From Verrucomicrobia bacterium UBA1412 (lineage in GTDB: Bacteria > Verrucomicrobiota > Verrucomicrobiia > Limisphaerales > UBA1412), in assembly GCA_002305615.1 (NCBI GenBank), contig DBPU01000026.1:1339-40657 (forward strand): a stretch of 39,319 nucleotides of DNA, written 5' to 3'. The position numbers and the translations under genes were made by a program. The notes beneath the pieces were generated by a model. That model saw nothing but the letters and a program-made list of their open reading frames with translations. It did no database searches and was not told the DNA's origin. Below, piece after piece: positions 1 to 8,074 of this stretch (position 1 is the first letter of the stretch; the number at the start of each line of letters is the position of its first letter).

Positions 1-74
1 GCAAGTATATCCTTTATATGTTCCGAATTCTGAGATTGAACATCTCCTGGCCCCTGCCTTATACTCACCTCCCG

Positions 75-1355
75 ATGAGCGTAATGGACGAACTCAAATG
101 GCGCGGATTAATTGCGGATTGTACAGATATGGAGGGTGTGACGAAATTACTCTCCGAAAAAAAGATAACTTTATATTGTGGATTTGACCCTACGGCCGAC
201 AGTCTGCATGTTGGCAACCTGATCCCCCTTCTGACCCTACGCCGATTCCAGCTGCTGGGCCATCATGTCCTGGCCTTGGCCGGTGGCGCTACCGGCAGTA
301 TTGGCGACCCCAGCGGTCGCACCGCTGAACGCCAGCTGCTCACGCGGGAAATACTCTCGTATAACGTCGAGTGCGTAAAAAAACAGTTGTCTCGCTTCCT
401 TGATTTTAACGATGGGCCAAATCCGGCCCTTTTGGTGGATAATGCAACATGGATGGCCCCATTCACCTTTCTGGACTTTCTTCGTGATGTGGGCAAACAC
501 TTTTCGGTCAATACCATGATCGCCAAGGAAAGCGTTCGAGCCCGTCTGCAAAGCGAAACAGGCATTACTTATACCGAATTCAGTTACATGCTTTTGCAGG
601 CTTATGACTTCTGCCATCTGAACAAAGAATTTGGCTGCGAGCTGCAGATCGGCGGCAGTGATCAATGGGGCAATATTACGGCCGGAATGGACCTGAGCAA
701 AAAAATGTCCGGTGTCACACTTTATGGTCTGACCTTGCCGCTCCTGCTTAATTCTGACGGCTCTAAATTCGGGAAAAGCCTGGGCGGGGCCGTCTATCTG
801 GACCCGAATAAAACAAGTGTCTACCGTTTCTACCAATTCTGGATACGCGTCGATGACCGCGATGTAATTAAGCTCCTCAAGTTCTATACATTCCTCTCCA
901 GAGAACAGATTGAAGAGCTCTCTGCTCAACATGAAGCCAAGCCGGAAGCACGCCTTGCACACAAAGCCCTGGCTTATGAAATGACTCGGCTCATCCACGG
1001 AGAAGATGCCACACAAGACGCCATTAGGGCTAGCGAGATTCTCTTCGGTGGAACCGTTGAGGGCATTTCCGAAAGAAATTTTGAAGATGTCGCTTCTGAA
1101 GTGCCCAACCGAGAAATATCCATTTCGGACCTTTCCGGTGAAGGCAAATCGCTTTTGGAGCTCTTGGTGCTTTGCGGACTTTGCACTTCCAAGGGACAGG
1201 CCCGCAAAGACGTGGATGCCGGCGGTATCTATCTGGCCAATATCCGCGAGAATAACATCCAACGCATGGTCACGGCAAAGGACCTTATGTTCGGAAAGTA
1301 TCTTCTCCTGAGGAAAGGGAAACGAAACTATTCTGTCTTGAAAGCAATCCAGTAG
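75..1355 (+). CDS. tyrS: Tyrosine--tRNA ligase
   Basis: Cytoplasmic class I aminoacyl-tRNA synthetase that charges tRNA-Tyr. The protein shows the HIGH-type motif HVGN at residues 45-48 after a FDPTADSL stretch, and the KMSKS-type motif as KFGKS at 231-235. It has the tyrosine-pocket region GGSDQWGNI and a C-terminal S4-like RNA-binding region (SKGQARKDVDAGGIYLAN). The frame is open back to base 18, but family N-termini look like MSVMDELKWRGLI, so I start at the ATG at 75; an ATG at 84 is also possible. Neither has a clear Shine-Dalgarno site. The product is 426 aa, normal for bacterial TyrS. It is followed after 12 bases by a DUF167 gene on the same strand. The identification is secure; only the exact start is open. 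Confidence 0.95.
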   Translation: MSVMDELKWRGLIADCTDMEGVTKLLSEKKITLYCGFDPTADSLHVGNLIPLLTLRRFQLLGHHVLALAGGATGSIGDPSGRTAERQLLTREILSYNVECVKKQLSRFLDFNDGPNPALLVDNATWMAPFTFLDFLRDVGKHFSVNTMIAKESVRARLQSETGITYTEFSYMLLQAYDFCHLNKEFGCELQIGGSDQWGNITAGMDLSKKMSGVTLYGLTLPLLLNSDGSKFGKSLGGAVYLDPNKTSVYRFYQFWIRVDDRDVIKLLKFYTFLSREQIEELSAQHEAKPEARLAHKALAYEMTRLIHGEDATQDAIRASEILFGGTVEGISERNFEDVASEVPNREISISDLSGEGKSLLELLVLCGLCTSKGQARKDVDAGGIYLANIRENNIQRMVTAKDLMFGKYLLLRKGKRNYSVLKAIQ

Positions 1356-1367
1356 CATATTCTCCAC

Positions 1368-1673
1368 TTGAGTGCTCTACCCTCTTATCTGAAAGAAACC
1401 GCTTCCGGCTGCACTCTATCCGTTCGTTTGCAGCCGCGATCCTCTCGTAATGAGATTTGCGGCCAGATGGGTGACGCTCTGAAAATCAAGGTGACAGCCC
1501 CTCCAGTGGATTCAGCGGCTAATGAGCTCTTAATTGAATTTTTAGCGGACTTATTGGATGTTTCGAAAGGCTCTGTTCAGATTTTGAAAGGACAGACCAG
1601 CCGAAGCAAAGTTGTACAAATTGTCGGCCTCAAAACAGACCAGATAGTGAAGAAACTCACAAACAAACCATAA
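1368..1673 (+). CDS. DUF167 / YggU family small protein
   Basis: A 101-aa protein of the DUF167 (YggU) family, a widespread conserved family without an established biochemical role. Recognisable features are the N-terminal strand TLSVRLQPRSSRNEICG, the central KIKVTAPPVDSAANELLIEFLA segment with its conserved PPVDSAAN core, and the tail ILKGQTSRSKVVQI. The only in-frame start that keeps the conserved N-terminus is a TTG at 1368, 12 bases after tyrS, with no obvious ribosome-binding site. Placement suggests co-transcription with tyrS and the phosphatase downstream. Family assignment is confident; function is unknown. Confidence 0.85.
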   Translation: MSALPSYLKETASGCTLSVRLQPRSSRNEICGQMGDALKIKVTAPPVDSAANELLIEFLADLLDVSKGSVQILKGQTSRSKVVQIVGLKTDQIVKKLTNKP

Positions 1674-1704
1674 CCTGCATTTTTAGCTCTACCTCCAAAT
1701 TCAG

Positions 1705-2511
1705 ATGAAACTCCCCGCCGACTATCATACTCACAATTATCTCTGCCGGCACGCAGAAGGACGCCTGGTAGAATATGCTGCCACTGCTATTCAGCGGAGC
1801 GTCGCTGAAATTGGCTTTTCAGACCATGCACCGATGCCCACAGACGGATACGACGAATGGCGAATGCTTTTGAACGAGCTCCCTGAGTATCTGGAGATGG
1901 CAGAAGAAGCTAAAAAAAAGTACCCAGATTATCCCATCCGCGTCGCGCTGGAGGTGGATTTTTTACCGGGGCAGGAAGCTTGGGTTCGGGATCTGTCAGA
2001 GCGTTATCCCTGGGATTATTTGATGGGCTCAGTCCATTACCTGGAAGACGGTTGGGATATCGATAACCCGGCAAAAAAACACTTGTGGGTTCAATCGAAT
2101 ATCAACGATATCTGGAAAAGATACTTTGAGCGCTTAACTCTTGCAGCAGAGTCGGGACTATTCAATATCATCGGACACATCGATCTGCCTAAAAAATTTA
2201 ATTTCCGCCCCACCTGTGACTGTTCTCCTCTATACCGGAATTTTCTAAAAGCAGCCGCAAAAACAGGCACAGCTATCGAGATCAATACCGCCGGGTGGGA
2301 CAAAGAATGCCGGGAAGCTTACCCCAGTTTCGATATTCTCGCGATGGCACACACCGAAGGAGTCCCCCTTACTTTTGGTTCGGATTCTCACTCACCCCAC
2401 AACGTGGGCAACTACTTTGATAAGGCGATCTCTCTTGCCCGACAAGCCGGCTACACCCATTCCATCAGACTAAGCAATCGGAAGCCATCTCCCCATCCCT
2501 TACCCTCTTAA
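1705..2511 (+). CDS. hisK: PHP-domain histidinol-phosphatase
   Basis: A PHP-superfamily phosphoesterase of the HisK/HisJ type (268 aa), expected to remove phosphate from L-histidinol phosphate in histidine biosynthesis. Metal-ligand motifs typical of PHP proteins are visible: HTH at residues 8-10, a histidine at 16 in CRHAEG, the GFSDHAPMP segment, the MGSVHYL segment, GHIDLPKKF, and the C-terminal FGSDSHSPHNVG. These are the usual spaced His/Asp/Glu ligands for a multinuclear metal site. It lies 31 bases after the DUF167 gene on the same strand and starts at an ATG without a Shine-Dalgarno site. hisG is elsewhere in the window (13280-14161), so the histidine genes are dispersed. A generic PHP hydrolase with another substrate cannot be excluded. 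Confidence 0.85.
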   Translation: MKLPADYHTHNYLCRHAEGRLVEYAATAIQRSVAEIGFSDHAPMPTDGYDEWRMLLNELPEYLEMAEEAKKKYPDYPIRVALEVDFLPGQEAWVRDLSERYPWDYLMGSVHYLEDGWDIDNPAKKHLWVQSNINDIWKRYFERLTLAAESGLFNIIGHIDLPKKFNFRPTCDCSPLYRNFLKAAAKTGTAIEINTAGWDKECREAYPSFDILAMAHTEGVPLTFGSDSHSPHNVGNYFDKAISLARQAGYTHSIRLSNRKPSPHPLPS

Positions 2512-2545
2512 GTGCAAGAGACATTTTGATACGCAGAAATAGCTG

Positions 2546-3853
2546 CTAGTTCAGCTCCCAGCAAAAACCATGGTACTGAGCGGGCAATACCTGCAGCTCT
2601 GTCCAGCCATTCACATCCAGAATTTGGTGTTCCGCACTTACCAGCTCTTTCAACTCTTCAAGGGGCACACAAGGCTGGGAGGCAATTATCATCCCCCGCC
2701 CGCCTACAGCTTCACTCAAAGTCTGTTTAAGCAGTGAAGCTAGATGCGGCATCCTCACATCAATAAGCCGCTTATTACTCCCCAGTAAAGCAGATACATT
2801 CAAAAGCGGATCGAAAATCCTAACTTCATAGCCGCGGCCTAACAGAATTTGAGCCACTTCTACCATTGGGCTTTCCCGAAGATCATCCGTATTGGACTTA
2901 AATGAAAGGCCCAGAATTACCACTTCCCGGCATCCGGACGATTCCACTAACTTCAACATTAAGGACAAATGCTGCTGATTGCTCGAAATCAGATTTTCGA
3001 TAATAGGCATACTGACCCCGTTGCGGCGCGCACAATCCGTCAGAGCTCTCACATCCTTGGGTAGACAAGATCCTCCAAAAGGATTTCCCGGTCGTAAATA
3101 AGCTGAAGAAATATTCAGTTTGGTATCACGACAGAGAATTCTCATCACAGAAAGTGCATCCAATCCAAGCTCTTTCCCCAGGCGCCCGATCTCATTGGCA
3201 AAGGCGATCTTAAGGGCATGAAACGCATTGCACCCGTATTTGATAAGTTCCGCTGTGCACCACTTCACTACTTCAACCTGCAAACCAAATATAGGCTCCA
3301 TTTCAGGCGAAGGCGGTAATCCGTCCGATGTCCCAACCACAACCAATGCCGGCTTTTCAAAGTCCTTAATTGCCGTCCCCTCTCTCAAAAATTCGGGGAA
3401 ATAATAAACCTCCAACAAAGCCGATTCCAATAAATCCTTAAAATAAACTTCTATTAGCTTCTCTGTGCTGCCGGGAAGCATTGTGCTCCGCAGAATCAGA
3501 TAATGTTTTGTGCCCTTTTTCCTGATTGCACTGGCCAATTCTTCTGACACCTGCCGGACATAGCTCAAATCCAGCGCTCCGGATGCAGAGCTGGGCGTCC
3601 CCACACAAACAATGGAAACCTCGCTCTCCCTAATCGCCTCACAACAATCCTGGGTTCCCTTCAGGAGCCCTTTCTCTTTAGCAGTTGCCAGCAGTATTTC
3701 CATTCCGGGCTCAATGATGGAGGGATGACCTGACGAAAAATCTTCTACCTTTTGTTGATTAATGTCTACCCCTACCACCGTGTGACCATGCGAAGCTAAG
3801 CAGGCTCCGGTCACGGCCCCGACGTATCCCAAACCAAAAATGCTAATCCTCAT
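2546..3853 (-). CDS. algD: GDP-mannose 6-dehydrogenase (AlgD-like)
   Basis: A UDP-glucose/GDP-mannose dehydrogenase family enzyme (435 aa) that oxidises a nucleotide sugar to its uronic acid with two NAD+. Seen in order: an N-terminal Rossmann motif GLGYVG at residues 7-12, the GTPSS segment, the central dimerisation helix, the catalytic Cys263 inside NPFGGSCLPKDVRALT, and a C-terminal domain with LGLSFKSNTDDLRESP. The wording around the cysteine (CRDTKLNIS, GGSCLPKDVRALT) matches GDP-mannose dehydrogenases better than UDP-glucose ones. No alginate or other polymerase genes lie nearby, so the product's fate is not visible here. It is divergent from the sugar transporter at 4012 and has its own strong promoter-like sequence. 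UDP-glucose or another sugar nucleotide is a possible alternative substrate. Confidence 0.88.
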   Translation of the reverse strand: MRISIFGLGYVGAVTGACLASHGHTVVGVDINQQKVEDFSSGHPSIIEPGMEILLATAKEKGLLKGTQDCCEAIRESEVSIVCVGTPSSASGALDLSYVRQVSEELASAIRKKGTKHYLILRSTMLPGSTEKLIEVYFKDLLESALLEVYYFPEFLREGTAIKDFEKPALVVVGTSDGLPPSPEMEPIFGLQVEVVKWCTAELIKYGCNAFHALKIAFANEIGRLGKELGLDALSVMRILCRDTKLNISSAYLRPGNPFGGSCLPKDVRALTDCARRNGVSMPIIENLISSNQQHLSLMLKLVESSGCREVVILGLSFKSNTDDLRESPMVEVAQILLGRGYEVRIFDPLLNVSALLGSNKRLIDVRMPHLASLLKQTLSEAVGGRGMIIASQPCVPLEELKELVSAEHQILDVNGWTELQVLPAQYHGFCWELN

Positions 3854-3865
3854 AAGCGCTGACCT

Positions 3866-3894
3866 GTTATACCTGCCTTAACCTGATGTTTCAA
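3866..3894 (-). promoter_or_regulatory. Sigma70-like promoter of the AlgD-like gene
   Basis: On the minus strand, TTGAAA (3894-3889) and TATAAC (3871-3866) are separated by exactly 17 bases. Transcription would begin near 3859, only about six bases before the ATG at 3853, which predicts an almost leaderless mRNA. Read directly from sequence; activity is inferred. Confidence 0.6.
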
Positions 3895-3949
3895 GAACAC
3901 GTTAACTCCAATTCTTTTTTCACCCGAATAAACTTAGCATCTTTTCCTC

Positions 3950-3978
3950 TTGCATGTTCGGCTTTAACCGGATAGATT
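3950..3978 (+). promoter_or_regulatory. Sigma70-like promoter of the sugar transporter-ribokinase pair
   Basis: TTGCAT (3950-3955) and TAGATT (3973-3978) are separated by 17 bases. They lie about 34 bases before the ATG at 4012, which is preceded by a GGAAG ribosome-binding site. The element sits back to back with the promoter of the divergent dehydrogenase gene. The -10 match is moderate. Confidence 0.45.
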
Positions 3979-4011
3979 CTTTCCGTATTTAAACTATGAC
4001 TGGAAGTAGCC

Positions 4012-5049
4012 ATGACTATAATTAATTCTTATTATGTTGCCGTATTAATGTGTGTGATAACAATGCTCTGCTGGGGCAGTTGGGCAAACACTCAGAAACT
4101 AGCCAGCAAAGAGTGGAAGTTTCAGCTCTTCTACTGGGATTACGGCTTTGGAGTTCTGCTCTGGTCTCTGTTATTGGCATTTACTTTCGGAAGTATCGGT
4201 GAATCAGGTCGCAGTTTTCTAAGCGATTTAGGTCAATTTAATGCTCAGGGCGATGTCAGCTCACTGTTCCGAACCAATGTCCTCTGGGCCTTTTTCGGTG
4301 GAGTCATCTTTAACCTCTCAAATTTGTTGCTAGTCATAGCAATTGATATTGCCGGTATGGCTGTGGCATTCCCAATCGGGGTCGGCCTGGCTCTGGTTCT
4401 CGGTGTTATCTCTACTTATTATTTTCGGCCGGAGGGAGACCCGGCTCTCATGGCTGCGGGTGTCGCGTTGGTATTGGTTGCGATCATCTTAAATGCTGTT
4501 GCCTATAAAAAACTTCAAGGAGGCAAAAAGTCAGGCGGCAGCTCCGCTATGGGAATCACTATATCGGTGATTGCCGGCGTTTTGATGGGCTGTGGATTCT
4601 TTGCTCTTGTCACCAAAGGAATGGTCAATAACTTCAACCAACCTGAGCCCGGCCTGATGACGCCCTACACCGCTCTAGTCGTTTTCTCATTTGGATTGGT
4701 CCTTTCCAACTTTATCTGGAATAGCATCGTCATGCTTAAACCGATTCAGGGAAAACCGATCCCCTTTAAAGATTATTTTACCAAGGGAAGCTTCAAACTA
4801 CACGCTATCGGCATCCTGGGGGGCATTATTTGGAATATCGGCATGTCGTTTAGTCTGATCGCCTCTGGGCAAGCGGGTGCGGCTCTTTCCTATGGACTGG
4901 GCCAGGGGGCTACCATGGTGGCTGCTTTCTGGGGTGTTATTATCTGGCGAGAGTTTAAAGGAGCTCCCAAAGGTACCTATAGTCTCCTGGCAGCCATGTT
5001 CTTTTTCTTTATAGCAGGCTTGGGCCTTCTCATCTACTCAAAGATGTAA
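4012..5049 (+). CDS. GRP-family sugar transporter
   Basis: A polytopic inner-membrane protein of 345 aa with about ten hydrophobic segments. It resembles the glucose/ribose porter (GRP) branch of the drug/metabolite transporter superfamily: the N-terminus carries MLCWGSWANTQKLASKEWKFQLFYWDY and the middle has AIDIAGMAVAFPIGVGLALVLG. The ATG at 4012 has a GGAAG ribosome-binding site six bases upstream. A ribokinase gene begins 44 bases after its stop on the same strand, so the likely job is proton-coupled uptake of ribose or a related pentose, phosphorylated by the neighbour. The substrate is inferred from context only; rhamnose or glucose transport are alternatives within this family. Confidence 0.8.
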   Translation: MTIINSYYVAVLMCVITMLCWGSWANTQKLASKEWKFQLFYWDYGFGVLLWSLLLAFTFGSIGESGRSFLSDLGQFNAQGDVSSLFRTNVLWAFFGGVIFNLSNLLLVIAIDIAGMAVAFPIGVGLALVLGVISTYYFRPEGDPALMAAGVALVLVAIILNAVAYKKLQGGKKSGGSSAMGITISVIAGVLMGCGFFALVTKGMVNNFNQPEPGLMTPYTALVVFSFGLVLSNFIWNSIVMLKPIQGKPIPFKDYFTKGSFKLHAIGILGGIIWNIGMSFSLIASGQAGAALSYGLGQGATMVAAFWGVIIWREFKGAPKGTYSLLAAMFFFFIAGLGLLIYSKM

Positions 5050-5093
5050 CAGACAAAATTGTTGTACTTAAAACCAATAGAACCGATTAAATT

Positions 5094-6023
5094 ATGCCAA
5101 AAAAAAACGTAGTAGTTGTGGGTAGTTCCAACACGGATATGATTATCCAGATGAAGACGATTCCTCGTCCGGGGGAGACTCTTCTCGGTGGAAAATTCAG
5201 TATTGCTCCGGGAGGTAAAGGTGCCAACCAGGCCGTGGGGGCTGCCCGGGCAGCCAGACCGGGCACTCAGGTTATTTTTGTCGCCAAAGTGGGCAAAGAT
5301 ATTTTTGGAGAACAGGCAATTACCGGTTTCAAAAAGGATAAAATTCAAACTGATTATGTCTTTCAGGATTCAAACAATCCTTCAGGGGTAGCGCTTATTT
5401 TTGTGGCAGATGATGGGAAAAACAGTATTGCCGTAGCCTCCGGCGCCAATTCGGCTCTCTCTCCGGCTGATGTCAAAAAGGCATCTCAAGCCATCAAAAA
5501 TGCAGATATCCTGGTCTTACAACTGGAAACACCCCTAGAGACTGTACGGACTGCCATCGAGATTGCCGATCAGGCCGGAGTTCCTATCATTTTAAACCCG
5601 GCTCCTGTCCAGAAATTACCCCCGGAAATCCTGCGGAAGGTGACTTTGTTGACACCCAACGAAATTGAAGCCGAAACCTTAACAGGAATTGCTGTTAAAA
5701 ATAAAACCGCTGCAGCTCAAGCCGCGCAAATCCTCCATGACTTGGGGGTGCCCATTGTAATCATTACTCTCGGGGCCAAAGGTGCATACCTCTCAACTCC
5801 GACCGTTAAACAAATGATTAAGCCTTTCCCTGTTAAGGCGTTGGACACAACCGCAGCAGGAGACATCTTCAATGGGTCTCTGGCTGCATCATTAAGCGAA
5901 GGCACCGGACTCTTAGAGGCAGTTCACTTTGCGTCAGCAGCGGCCGCTCTTTCGGTCACAAAGCTGGGAGCTCAGCCTTCAGCACCCAAACGAAGGGAAA
6001 TAATCGATCTGTTCAAGAAATGA
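5094..6023 (+). CDS. rbsK: Ribokinase
   Basis: A PfkB-family sugar kinase of 309 aa that phosphorylates ribose to ribose 5-phosphate in the cytoplasm. It has the ribokinase N-terminus VVVGSSNTDMI, the PfkB signature region GGKGANQAVGAARA, the NPAP segment, the TPNEIEAETLTG segment, and the C-terminal ATP-binding/anion-hole motif DTTAAGD with catalytic Asp257. The residue after that Asp is Ile where Thr is common. The gene follows the GRP transporter by 44 bases and probably shares its transcript. The ATG at 5094 is preceded by an A/T-rich stretch with no Shine-Dalgarno site. The closest alternatives are other PfkB kinases, but the NTDMI and GGKGANQA wording is typical of RbsK. Confidence 0.92.
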   Translation: MPKKNVVVVGSSNTDMIIQMKTIPRPGETLLGGKFSIAPGGKGANQAVGAARAARPGTQVIFVAKVGKDIFGEQAITGFKKDKIQTDYVFQDSNNPSGVALIFVADDGKNSIAVASGANSALSPADVKKASQAIKNADILVLQLETPLETVRTAIEIADQAGVPIILNPAPVQKLPPEILRKVTLLTPNEIEAETLTGIAVKNKTAAAQAAQILHDLGVPIVIITLGAKGAYLSTPTVKQMIKPFPVKALDTTAAGDIFNGSLAASLSEGTGLLEAVHFASAAAALSVTKLGAQPSAPKRREIIDLFKK

Positions 6024-6030
6024 ACACGTG

Positions 6031-6969
6031 CTACTGACCGACTTCGGAATCCGCAGTCTTTGTATCGATATGCATCACGTTTGACTCTCTGGGAACAGCT
6101 GATTTAATCATATATTGCTCAATGAGTTCAAATAACTCGGAGCTCTCTTTTTCCATACCCAGCCACTGGAAATTTTTAGCAGCCCGCTGCAAAATCATAA
6201 TAGCTTCGTAATCCCTACCCAAACCCCAAAGGCACCTGCCCTGCCCGGCCAGAGCCGTAGCGATCAATTCTGGATCAGCCAACTCTTTGGCTTCTTCCAA
6301 AAGCTTATTCCAGGAAGTTAATGCCGCATCATATCGGCCTAACGCCTCCTCCGTCTCTGCGAGGTTAGAATTCAGCGCCCATGCCGTGCTTCGATCAACG
6401 GCGTTTACTTTTTCCAGCGCACGGTGAATAACCGCGTTGGCTTTGTCGGCCGACCCTTCACGGAGCAAACCGCTTCCATATTCATTCTGGAGCAGGACCC
6501 ACAGTGCTGTCTCTTTTTCCTCCAAGTTGGAAGTCTCCGCCAAGGAAAGCAGTTCCTCCATCCTTTTTTGTCGAGATTCTTGTGAAGTCTTCTGCTCTAT
6601 CTGAAGCAACAGTATCTGATTTTTCCACCACTCGGAGCCTTGCAGGTTGATCGACGCGGCTTCAGAAGCTAATGCCCTGGCTGATTCGTAATTTCCATTT
6701 CTATACGCTGAATAGGATTGATTATGAAGGGCGATGGCCTGACGATCACGCCTGTCCAGAAGAGCATATTTACGGGCAACCTCTCCCCAAGTTTCCTCTG
6801 AAGCTTTCCAGTTCCCCGCTTCCATAACATTTATGGCGGTCGCCTCCAACAGCTCCGCTTCGTGAACCGGATATGGAACCGGCTCAGGAGCCGGAGTGCT
6901 GCACCCGATAAAAAATAATCCGCTAAAGATAAAGCACGCCAGATAAAGGGATTCTCTTATATTTTTCAT
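6031..6969 (-). CDS. TPR-like lipoprotein of the Mla-type locus
   Basis: A 312-aa predicted lipoprotein. The N-terminus is a short basic region, a hydrophobic stretch and a lipobox ending FIGC, with Cys23 as the probable lipidated residue. The rest is almost entirely alpha-helical with repeated Ala/Leu/Trp patterns such as GNWKASEETWGEVARKY and GNYESARALASEAASINL, consistent with divergent TPR repeats. Its ATG overlaps the stop of the MCE gene by one base (TAATG), so it is translationally coupled to the transport genes. By analogy with lipoproteins of other MCE systems (PqiC in Escherichia coli) it may act at the outer membrane as a partner of the MCE protein; this is inference. I do not recognise a named family for it. 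Confidence 0.75.
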   Translation of the reverse strand: MKNIRESLYLACFIFSGLFFIGCSTPAPEPVPYPVHEAELLEATAINVMEAGNWKASEETWGEVARKYALLDRRDRQAIALHNQSYSAYRNGNYESARALASEAASINLQGSEWWKNQILLLQIEQKTSQESRQKRMEELLSLAETSNLEEKETALWVLLQNEYGSGLLREGSADKANAVIHRALEKVNAVDRSTAWALNSNLAETEEALGRYDAALTSWNKLLEEAKELADPELIATALAGQGRCLWGLGRDYEAIMILQRAAKNFQWLGMEKESSELFELIEQYMIKSAVPRESNVMHIDTKTADSEVGQ

Positions 6970-8072
6970 TACCTTTTTCCTCCCAACGTAGGACGCAACA
7001 CGCTCTGTGGGGGTGCATTCGTTTGCGGAGAAAAACTCCCCTTAAGAAGCCAATTACGTTTAAGCCCTTGCACTAAATCGTCCAAATCCAACACCAATGA
7101 GGAGATTGAACTTAACATGTAACTATTGGCCTGCACCTGCTCCCGCAGATTGGATGTGATCTGGGCTAAATTCACCAAAGTCTCGTTCAGATTTTGGCTG
7201 AGCATGACCAGATTAGTTTCAGAGGTTTGGACAGTCCCCTTGACGGAACCCAGAGTATCCACAATTTCTTTGTTCATTTCCGGAGGAATCGCCCATTCAC
7301 CCAAGCCCCCATGCTGATTGGTGAGTATTGAGGTGATTGCTTGAACGTTATGCACGATCGGCTCCAGCTCCTTCACCGTTCCGATGGCGCTGGACATCAA
7401 CCTCGTAGATTCTTCCAGCAATTCGTTGATTTTGTTTGTCAAAGAGAGAACCCCCGGCAGCCCCTCGCTCACTTTATTAACCAAATCATTCGCTGACTTC
7501 ATGACATCTGTGGCTTCATAACAAAACAGCATATACCCCATAAAGTTTTTATCGATCGGTTCAGAGCTCCATTTCCCTTCCTTCTCGTCTCCCGACGGAT
7601 CCTGCCAGACATAAAACTTACCATCCTCCTCTTTATAAGTCGCTGAAAGCTTAATATCCATATTGGATTGACCGCCTTTACTGACTTCGAGTGTCTTTCC
7701 TCCCAGGAGTCCTGATTTCAGCCGTACATCAGAGTCATTCCAAAGGTAACCGTAATAAGGTTCCCATATATCAAATTGGACGGTTACATTGTAATACTCA
7801 CCAGGAGCATTGGGCGAAATTGCCGTTATCACGCCAGCCTTAAAACCCATCAGCATCACGGGGTCACCCACTTTAAACCCTTCAGCTGATGAAACGAGCG
7901 TGAAATAGGGAACCTTTTTCTTAGTCCATCCTTTTCTGACTGCAGTTGAATACGCATAGTAGGACATTGCCCCTAAAGCGATCAACGAAGCGATTACCAC
8001 AAAAAAACCGACCCATTTTTCAACGCGGTCCATTTGAGTTCGCAACTGCGGAGTTAAATCATTCAGCGCCAT
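6969..8072 (-). CDS. mlaD: MCE/MlaD-family lipid-transport protein
   Basis: A 367-aa MCE-domain protein: the periplasmic, membrane-anchored substrate-binding part of an ABC-type phospholipid transporter. One transmembrane helix lies at about residues 20-42. The MCE domain follows, with FKVGDPVMLMGFKAGVITAI and a later SGLLGGKTLEVSKGG segment. A long helical C-terminal region (about 170-340) would form the hydrophobic tunnel or shaft in a hexamer. The MCE domain has an insertion (NDSDVRLK through YKEEDGKFYVWQDPSGDE) longer than in Escherichia coli MlaD. It sits between the ATPase-like gene (two-base gap) and the lipoprotein gene (one-base overlap), so the three are one operon. Confidence 0.88.
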   Translation of the reverse strand: MALNDLTPQLRTQMDRVEKWVGFFVVIASLIALGAMSYYAYSTAVRKGWTKKKVPYFTLVSSAEGFKVGDPVMLMGFKAGVITAISPNAPGEYYNVTVQFDIWEPYYGYLWNDSDVRLKSGLLGGKTLEVSKGGQSNMDIKLSATYKEEDGKFYVWQDPSGDEKEGKWSSEPIDKNFMGYMLFCYEATDVMKSANDLVNKVSEGLPGVLSLTNKINELLEESTRLMSSAIGTVKELEPIVHNVQAITSILTNQHGGLGEWAIPPEMNKEIVDTLGSVKGTVQTSETNLVMLSQNLNETLVNLAQITSNLREQVQANSYMLSSISSLVLDLDDLVQGLKRNWLLKGSFSPQTNAPPQSVLRPTLGGKR

Positions 8073-8074
8073 AT

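Noticed and set aside
237..1367. 376-codon open frame on the minus strand, antisense to tyrS
   Set aside because: It is fully opposite a well-recognised tyrS, and its protein resembles no family I know; long antisense frames arise by codon bias.
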